Shown: in pieces, positions 58,736 through 64,000 of the stretch
Layout: each line of letters begins with the position of its first letter
Position numbering within the stretch: position 1 is the stretch's first letter
DNA from: Cytobacillus sp. IB215665
GTDB lineage: Bacteria > Bacillota > Bacilli > Bacillales > SM2101
Assembly: GCF_033963835.1 (NCBI RefSeq)
Contig: NZ_JAXBME010000002.1
Span: forward strand, 124,001 to 188,000
Length of the DNA: 64,000 nucleotides
Direction of reading: 5' to 3'
Translations under genes and position numbers: made by a program
Notes under the pieces: model-generated
Database searches by the model: none
What the model saw: only the letters and a program-made list of their open reading frames with translations
Told to the model about the DNA's origin: nothing

Positions 58736-59080
58736 AAATTCTTTCTGAAAATAATATTGAAGCAACCAGTGAAAGAGAATAGTAGTTAAGGAATCACATG
58801 AAAAGAGAAGAAATGCCATTAGGCTGAAAGCATTTCATCATGCTGACTTAACGAATGAACACTCTGGAGGTTTCTCTCTGAAAAATTATTAATTGTTAAT
58901 TGAAAATGGTCAACTGTTTTTGAGCATTTACAATTAACAAGGTTTGACTAGGAGAAGGACGTAATCAGGCGTTAACTGACTAAGTGGAAGCAAATGTAAT
59001 TTGCTTCAACTAGGGTGGCACCACGGGTAAATGATAACTCTCGTCCCTACGTATAGTAGGGATGGGAGTTTTTTATTTTG
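58736..59080 (+). promoter_or_regulatory. T-box leader (histidine) of hisS-aspS
   Basis: Contains the stem I motif GAATAGTAG near 58777, a likely specifier CAC at 58860-58862 (histidine), the T-box sequence AGGGTGGCACCACGGG at 59012-59027 and a terminator hairpin at 59036-59080. It would couple both hisS and the downstream aspS to the charging of tRNA-His. The exact specifier alignment should be confirmed with a covariance model. Confidence 0.9.
59036..59080 (+). terminator. Regulated T-box terminator of hisS
   Basis: AACTCTCGTCCCTAC pairs with GTAGGGATGGGAGTT, then TTTTATTTT. Confidence 0.88.
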
Positions 59081-59101
59081 GTTAATTTAGGAGGAAAATG
59101 T

Positions 59102-60373
59102 ATGTCTTATCAAATACCAAGGGGAACACAGGATATTCTCCCGGATGAAGTTGAGCGATGGCAATATGTTGAAGAAAAAGCTAGGGAGTTGTGTGGAAAA
59201 TATAATTACAAGGAACTCCGCACGCCAGTTTTTGAACATACAGAGCTATTCGCTAGAGGGGTAGGAGAAACAACAGATATCGTTCAAAAAGAGATGTATA
59301 CATTTGAAGACAGAGGTCAAAGAAGTTTAACTTTAAGGCCTGAGGGTACAGCATCGGTTGTTCGAGCTTTCGTAGAAAAAAAGATGTTCGGGAGTCCTAA
59401 TCAACCTACAAAACTATTTTATATGGGTCCAATGTTTCGTTACGAAAGACCGCAATCAGGAAGGTTTCGTCAATTTGTACAATTTGGCATAGAAGCGCTC
59501 GGAAGTAATGACCCTGCAATTGATGCTGAAGTAATTGCGATAGCAATGGACTTATACAAAAGCTTAGGGCTTACTAATTTAAAGCTTGTTATCAACAGCT
59601 TAGGTGATCAGGGAAGTAGAGTGGCTCATCGTGATGCCCTTATTAAGCACTTTGAACCTAAAATTGATGAGTTTTGCACCGATTGTCAAACTAGATTGGA
59701 GAAAAATCCATTAAGAATTTTAGATTGTAAAAAGGATCAAGGTCATGAATTGATGAATTCGGCACCTTCCATATTGGAATATTTAAATGATGAATCAAAA
59801 ATATATTTTGATAAGGTTCAGACGTATTTAACAAGCTTACACATTCCCTTTGAAGTAGACGCTCGCCTAGTTCGAGGACTTGATTATTATAATCATACCG
59901 CATTTGAAATAATGAGTAATGCAGAGGGCTTTGGCTCCATTACAACTTTATGTGGTGGTGGTAGATATAACGGTTTAGTACAGAGTATTGGTGGGCCAGA
60001 AACACCTGGTGTTGGGTTTGCGCTAAGTATAGAACGACTGTTAGCAGCAATTGATGCTGAGAAAATACAGCTTCCTATAACGAGTCACATCGATTGTTAC
60101 GTTGTTACGCTAGGAGATAAAGCGAAGGATATGTCCGTCTCCATAGTACATCAATTACGGAATGCTGGCATAATTGCGGAGAAAGATTATCAAGATAAGA
60201 AGTTAAAAGCTCAATTCAAATCGGCTGACAGGTTACAGGCAAAATTTGTTGCTGTATTAGGTGACGAAGAGATAGAGAGAAACGTAATTAATGTAAAAAA
60301 TATGAGTACTGGTGAACAAAATGAAATAGATCTGAATGATTTTACGTCATATGTAATGGAAAACATACAATAG
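59102..60373 (+). CDS. hisS: Histidyl-tRNA synthetase
   Basis: 423 aa class II synthetase. Motif 2 region [14 protein letters not shown] (about 111-124), the His-A loop [14 protein letters not shown] (about 257-270) and motif 3 region [12 protein letters not shown] (about 302-313) are intact, followed by the C-terminal anticodon-binding domain. ATG at 59102 gives the family start [14 protein letters not shown] with AGGAGGAAA upstream; the TTG-type extension from 59078 is rejected. Confidence 0.97.
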   Translation: MSYQIPRGTQDILPDEVERWQYVEEKARELCGKYNYKELRTPVFEHTELFARGVGETTDIVQKEMYTFEDRGQRSLTLRPEGTASVVRAFVEKKMFGSPNQPTKLFYMGPMFRYERPQSGRFRQFVQFGIEALGSNDPAIDAEVIAIAMDLYKSLGLTNLKLVINSLGDQGSRVAHRDALIKHFEPKIDEFCTDCQTRLEKNPLRILDCKKDQGHELMNSAPSILEYLNDESKIYFDKVQTYLTSLHIPFEVDARLVRGLDYYNHTAFEIMSNAEGFGSITTLCGGGRYNGLVQSIGGPETPGVGFALSIERLLAAIDAEKIQLPITSHIDCYVVTLGDKAKDMSVSIVHQLRNAGIIAEKDYQDKKLKAQFKSADRLQAKFVAVLGDEEIERNVINVKNMSTGEQNEIDLNDFTSYVMENIQ

Positions 60374-60383
60374 GGGGATTCTT

Positions 60384-62156
60384 ATGTTTGGAAGATCATA
60401 TTTTTGTGGGCAAGTAACAGAGCAGGCAATTGGAGAAAAAGTAAAATTAAAAGGGTGGGTACAAAAAAGACGTGACCTAGGTGGCTTAATATTTATTGAT
60501 TTACGTGACCGTACGGGGATCGTTCAAGTAGTATTTAATCCAGAAATGTCTCCTGAAGCTTTAAGTATAGCAGAGAAAGTAAGAAATGAATTTGTTCTTC
60601 ATATAGAAGGTAAAGTAGTAGCTCGTGAAGAGGGCACGATTAACGAAAACCTTAGTACTGGAAAAATTGAGGTACACGCAGAACAGGTTACAATCATTAA
60701 TTCAGCAAAAACACCTCCTTTTGTAATTGCTGATCAATCAGAGGTTTCTGAAGATACCCGCTTAAAGTATCGCTACCTAGATTTTCGAAGACCTGTCATA
60801 TTTGATACGTTAAAAATGCGCCATAATATTACGAAATCAATTAGATCATATTTAGATGGTGAAGGGTTTTTAGATATTGAAACGCCAATTCTAACAAAGA
60901 GTACACCAGAAGGAGCGCGTGATTATTTAGTACCTAGTCGTGTTCATGAGGGAGAGTTTTATGCGTTGCCACAATCACCTCAATTATTCAAACAATTGTT
61001 AATGGTAGGCGGCATCGAAAGATATTATCAAATTGCACGTTGTTTCAGAGATGAAGATTTACGAGCAGATCGCCAACCTGAATTTACCCAAATTGATATT
61101 GAAACTTCCTTTATGGATCAAGAGGATATTATTTCGATGACAGAGCAAATGATGTTAAAAGTCATGAGTGATGTAAAGGGTCTGGAAGTATCGCTTCCGT
61201 TCCCACGCATGACCTATGACGAAGCTATGAATAGATTCGGTTCTGATAAACCTGATACGCGCTTTGAGATGGAGCTAGTAGACTTATCGGAACAAGTTCA
61301 GGACTGCGGATTTAAAGTGTTTTCAGGGGCTGTTAATTCTGGTGGTCAAGTCAAGGCACTTAATGTGAAAGGTGCTGCGAACTCTTTTTCTCGAAAAGAT
61401 ATAGATGCTCTAGCTGATTTTGTTAGTGTTTATGGCGCAAAAGGGTTAGCTTGGTTAAAAGTAGAAGAAGAAGGGCTTAAAGGTCCAATTGCAAAGTTTT
61501 TCAGTGAAGAAGAACAAAACGGCTTTATTTCTTCTTTAGAAGCTGTTGCAGGAGACTTATTATTATTCGTAGCTGATAAAAAAGCAGTTGTGGCAGATGC
61601 TCTTGGTGCATTGCGCATAAAGCTAGGAAAAGAATTAAACTTAATTGATGAGAATAAATTTAATTTCCTGTGGGTAACAGACTGGCCTTTATTAGAGCAT
61701 GATGATGAAGAAGGGCGTTATTACGCAGCACATCATCCTTTTACAATGCCTGCTCGAGAAGATATTGAATTGTTAGATACAGACCCTTCTCGCGTAAAAG
61801 CTGTAGCATATGATTTAGTGTTAAACGGCTATGAATTAGGTGGAGGGTCACTGCGTATATATGAAAGAGAGTTACAAGAAAAAATGTTTAAAGCTTTAGG
61901 CTTTACAGAGGAAGAAGCTAACGAACAATTTGGCTTTTTGATGGAAGCATTTGAATATGGGACACCACCTCACGGAGGTATTGCTTTAGGTTTAGATCGA
62001 ATTGTCATGATCTTAGCAGGTCGCTCTAATTTGCGTGATACGATTGCTTTTCCGAAAACTGCTAGTGCTAGCTGTTTACTAACAGAAGCACCTGGAGAAG
62101 TAAGCATCGAACAATTAGCTGAACTTAATTTAGCGCTAACTGTGAAAAAAAGCTAA
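60384..62156 (+). CDS. aspS: Aspartyl-tRNA synthetase (bacterial type)
   Basis: 590 aa. N-terminal OB anticodon-binding domain (about 1-105), class II core with [18 protein letters not shown] (about 215-232), the bacterial GAD insertion (about 290-420), and motif 3 [23 protein letters not shown] (seen at about 530-553). Ten bases after hisS, same operon and thus under the His T-box. Confidence 0.97.
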   Translation: MFGRSYFCGQVTEQAIGEKVKLKGWVQKRRDLGGLIFIDLRDRTGIVQVVFNPEMSPEALSIAEKVRNEFVLHIEGKVVAREEGTINENLSTGKIEVHAEQVTIINSAKTPPFVIADQSEVSEDTRLKYRYLDFRRPVIFDTLKMRHNITKSIRSYLDGEGFLDIETPILTKSTPEGARDYLVPSRVHEGEFYALPQSPQLFKQLLMVGGIERYYQIARCFRDEDLRADRQPEFTQIDIETSFMDQEDIISMTEQMMLKVMSDVKGLEVSLPFPRMTYDEAMNRFGSDKPDTRFEMELVDLSEQVQDCGFKVFSGAVNSGGQVKALNVKGAANSFSRKDIDALADFVSVYGAKGLAWLKVEEEGLKGPIAKFFSEEEQNGFISSLEAVAGDLLLFVADKKAVVADALGALRIKLGKELNLIDENKFNFLWVTDWPLLEHDDEEGRYYAAHHPFTMPAREDIELLDTDPSRVKAVAYDLVLNGYELGGGSLRIYERELQEKMFKALGFTEEEANEQFGFLMEAFEYGTPPHGGIALGLDRIVMILAGRSNLRDTIAFPKTASASCLLTEAPGEVSIEQLAELNLALTVKKS

Positions 62157-62177
62157 TATGTCCAATATTTCCTCAAC

Positions 62178-62209
62178 TTGATAACTGTAAATTGGTGTGA
62201 TATTATAAT
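62178..62209 (+). promoter_or_regulatory. 6S RNA promoter
   Basis: TTGATA (62178-62183), 17-base spacer, TATTAT (62201-62206; overlapping TATAAT at 62204-62209). Confidence 0.75.
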
Positions 62210-62213
62210 AACA

Positions 62214-62410
62214 GAACTTGAAAGTCCTGATGTGTTCGTCTTATAACCTATTGTTTTGACCGAACAATAAGTTATACGGGAGCTTGAGTTTTCAAACGGC
62301 GTACATGCCTTCTGGATTTTAAGGACGTACTAACATTTGGAACAGGGCACCCACCTGCGGAGTGCGGGATCAAAACGAAGGCATCGACGGCACAATTGGG
62401 ACTTCCGTTA
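62214..62410 (+). ncRNA. bsrA: 6S RNA (6S-1/BsrA type)
   Basis: Contains long stretches highly similar to B. subtilis 6S-1 RNA as I recall it: AAAGTCCTGATGTGTT at the 5' side, GGGAGCTTGAGTTTTCAAAC, AAGGACGTACTAACATTTGG, AACAGGGCACCCACCTGCGG and AGTGCGGGATCAAAACG. The ends GAAAGTCC and GGGACTTCC can close the terminal stem. 6S RNA binds sigma-A RNA polymerase and acts as a decoy promoter. Location between aspS and yrvM/tcdA is the same as in B. subtilis. Ends are approximate. Confidence 0.93.
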
Positions 62411-62427
62411 TAATAAAACAAAAAAGG

Positions 62428-62457
62428 TAAACCCTATACATGATGTATAGGGTTTTT
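62428..62457 (+). terminator. Terminator downstream of 6S RNA
   Basis: AACCCTATACAT paired with ATGTATAGGGTT, then TTTT. 62458-62741 holds only the tcdA upstream region. Confidence 0.85.
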
Positions 62458-62741
62458 GTATCTATTAAAGTACATAAATACCGTACATTTGTAACAGACG
62501 TAGCTTGAAAATCTTACAATGGACTGTTTTCCTAAGAAATAAAAAATTGTTCACAGCTACAGTTCGTTGCAACTTTTGTTCTAGATTACGACAGCAACGA
62601 TACAAAACGACTTTTTGCCAATACTGTTACATTTTGTATCTTTACGAAAAAATGATGTTCAAATCTTGTATTTATTATAATTTATGATATTATTTTTATC
62701 GGAAAACCTTGAAAAAGTTTGTGACAAACGGAGTTGAGAAT

Positions 62742-63509
62742 ATGCTACATCAATTTTCTAGAAATGAATTAGCGATTGGGATAGAAGGATTAAACATTTT
62801 AAAAAATAGCACAGTGGCAGTACTTGGAATTGGTGGTGTAGGTTCATTTGCAGCTGAAGCACTAGCTCGATCTGGTGTAGGAAGGCTTATATTAGTTGAT
62901 AAGGATGATGTTGATATTACAAATGTAAATCGACAAATTCACGCGTTACTCTCAACAGTTGGCAAGCCAAAAGCTGACCTCATGAAGGACCGTATAAAAG
63001 ATATTAATCCAGAGTGTCAAGTGATTGCGTTGAAAATGTTTTATACAGAGGAGACGTATGAGGAGTTTTTTAGTTATGGAATAGATTTTGTTATAGATGC
63101 GTCTGATACGATTTGTTACAAAATCCATTTAATGAAGGAATGCTTGCAGAGAAAGATTCCGATTATTTCAAGTATGGGTGCAGCAAATAAAATGGACCCT
63201 ACACGTTTTAAAATAGCTGATATTTCTAAAACTCATACTGATCCTATTGCAAAAGTTATTCGAACGAAATTACGTAAAGAGGGTATCCGTAAGGGGATTA
63301 AAGTAGTGTTTTCTGACGAGAGTCCTATTGTGATTCGGGAGGATATTCGCAAGAAAATTGTTCCTGATGAAAATACGCCTATTAGAAAAGCTAAAATGCC
63401 ACCATCATCCAACGCATTTGTTCCATCAGTAGCAGGGCTAATAATGGCAAGTCATGTGGTTACTGAACTGTTAACAGATATACCAATTAAACGAGTAAAT
63501 CAGGGTTAA
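62742..63509 (+). CDS. tcdA: tRNA threonylcarbamoyladenosine dehydratase TcdA (YrvM)
   Basis: 255 aa E1-like ATPase that cyclises t6A37 to ct6A in tRNAs. Nucleotide-binding VLGIGGVGSFAAEALARSG (about 28-46) with DKDDVDITNVNRQ (about 53-65) and the adenylation region are present. ATG at 62742 gives the family N-terminus MLHQFSRNELAIG; TTG 62709 upstream is rejected. Same position as B. subtilis yrvM. Confidence 0.94.
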   Translation: MLHQFSRNELAIGIEGLNILKNSTVAVLGIGGVGSFAAEALARSGVGRLILVDKDDVDITNVNRQIHALLSTVGKPKADLMKDRIKDINPECQVIALKMFYTEETYEEFFSYGIDFVIDASDTICYKIHLMKECLQRKIPIISSMGAANKMDPTRFKIADISKTHTDPIAKVIRTKLRKEGIRKGIKVVFSDESPIVIREDIRKKIVPDENTPIRKAKMPPSSNAFVPSVAGLIMASHVVTELLTDIPIKRVNQG

Positions 63510-63563
63510 ACATACTCTACATTTAACGGAGCTCGACTTGGACCTTCGCGTTTCGACAATGAC

Positions 63564-63598
63564 AAAAACGTGGTCTAAAGATAGACCACGTTTTTTAC
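63564..63598. terminator. Bidirectional terminator between tcdA and the RsfA-like gene
   Basis: AAAAACGTGGTCTA paired with TAGACCACGTTTTT, 4-5 base loop, runs of A and T on either side. Confidence 0.9.
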
Positions 63599-64000
63599 TT
63601 AGCTAATTGTTCTAAATTTCCGTTTTTATCCATTCTGAAAGCCGGAGATGGTCTTTCTTCATTATCATCAAATAAAACCATTTTACGTGCTCGATCCATA
63701 ATTTGTACTAATGCTTGATAGTCTTCTTGTATCATAGATTGCTTTTCCGACATTTTTTCAAGCTTTATAACTAGTTCTTTATTTTGCTTTGAAAGAGTTT
63801 GGTTTTCTTGTTGTAATTGTACATTTTCTTGCTGCAATCTCATTGAATGTTGATCTTGTACTTTAAGTTCTTTTAAATAAGAAATGCAATCTTCTAGAGA
63901 TATTGAATTTGATCCAGCTGATGATTCTATAGATGGCACTGATGTACTCACTGGCGTAGTCAACAACTCTGTCGTGAACTCATTATTTAGATTATAGGTC
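63595..64000 (-). CDS. RsfA-family transcriptional regulator, C-terminal part (partial)
   Basis: The frame runs off the right edge; 134 codons plus stop are visible. The visible part has a Ser/Thr-rich linker, a coiled coil ([20 protein letters not shown], a heptad-rich stretch at about 55-95 of the fragment), and the tail [20 protein letters not shown], typical of the C-terminus of RsfA/YlbO-type prespore regulators. The N-terminal Myb/SANT-like DNA-binding domain would lie outside the window. Convergent to tcdA. Confidence 0.65.
   Translation of the reverse strand, partial: TYNLNNEFTTELLTTPVSTSVPSIESSAGSNSISLEDCISYLKELKVQDQHSMRLQQENVQLQQENQTLSKQNKELVIKLEKMSEKQSMIQEDYQALVQIMDRARKMVLFDDNEERPSPAFRMDKNGNLEQLAK

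Overview
The window is a 64 kb stretch of core chromosome from a low-GC, endospore-forming Bacillota, almost certainly a member of the Bacillaceae. Gene order follows the well-known Bacillus subtilis hemL-to-yrvM segment nearly gene for gene. It carries stage II, IV and V sporulation genes, Spo0B, SafA/SpoVID coat morphogens, two T-box tRNA-synthetase leaders and a 6S RNA. Differences from B. subtilis 168 are a ribonuclease G gene between spoIVFB and rplU, a membrane GAF-GGDEF protein after folC, and a NhaD/ArsB-type transporter plus an acetyltransferase between yrzE and spoVB. The genus cannot be fixed from sequence alone; an alkaliphilic or Anaerobacillus-like lineage is only a guess.

Layout: 1-3.2 kb, end of hemL (heme), spoVID and ysxE (spore coat), and a small membrane gene in the opposite direction. 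3.2-11.2 kb, valS under a Val T-box, folC, a diguanylate cyclase and comC. 11.4-19 kb, spoIIB, maf, radC, mreBCD and minCD (cell shape and division-site selection). 19.9-24.4 kb, spoIVFA/FB (the pro-sigma-K protease complex), rng, and rplU-prp-rpmA behind an L21 leader. 24.4-28 kb, spo0B, obg, pheB, pheA. 28.4-33.7 kb, niaR and nifS on the minus strand, divergent from nadBCA on the plus strand (NAD biosynthesis and its repressor). 34-38 kb, safA, a decayed nadE, a YhcN/CoxA-like lipoprotein and bofC. 38-42.4 kb, ruvAB, queA, tgt, yajC. 42.6-50.2 kb, yrzE, an NhaD-like transporter, a GNAT, spoVB, comN, secDF. 50.6-58.3 kb, recJ, apt, relA, dtd, and an SH3b-rich amidase. 58.5-64 kb, a small yrzK-like ORF, hisS-aspS under a His T-box, 6S RNA, tcdA, and the truncated end of an RsfA-like regulator.

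The intergenic DNA is the unusual part. At least ten copies or fragments of a short (about 75-160 bp) element with GGCT... terminal inverted repeats are scattered through it. Two copies have perfect 8-bp AT-rich target duplications, so this is a MITE-like family, and several copies lie between a stop codon and its terminator. A second repeat family of about 125 bp, with a built-in terminator-like hairpin, forms a three-unit tandem array between pheA and niaR, with diverged copies before obg and near 43.1 kb. A heavily decayed NAD synthetase pseudogene lies behind safA. I found no CRISPR array, prophage, complete insertion sequence, tRNA or rRNA, and no defence or biosynthetic island. Most of the window is ordinary, well-conserved chromosome.
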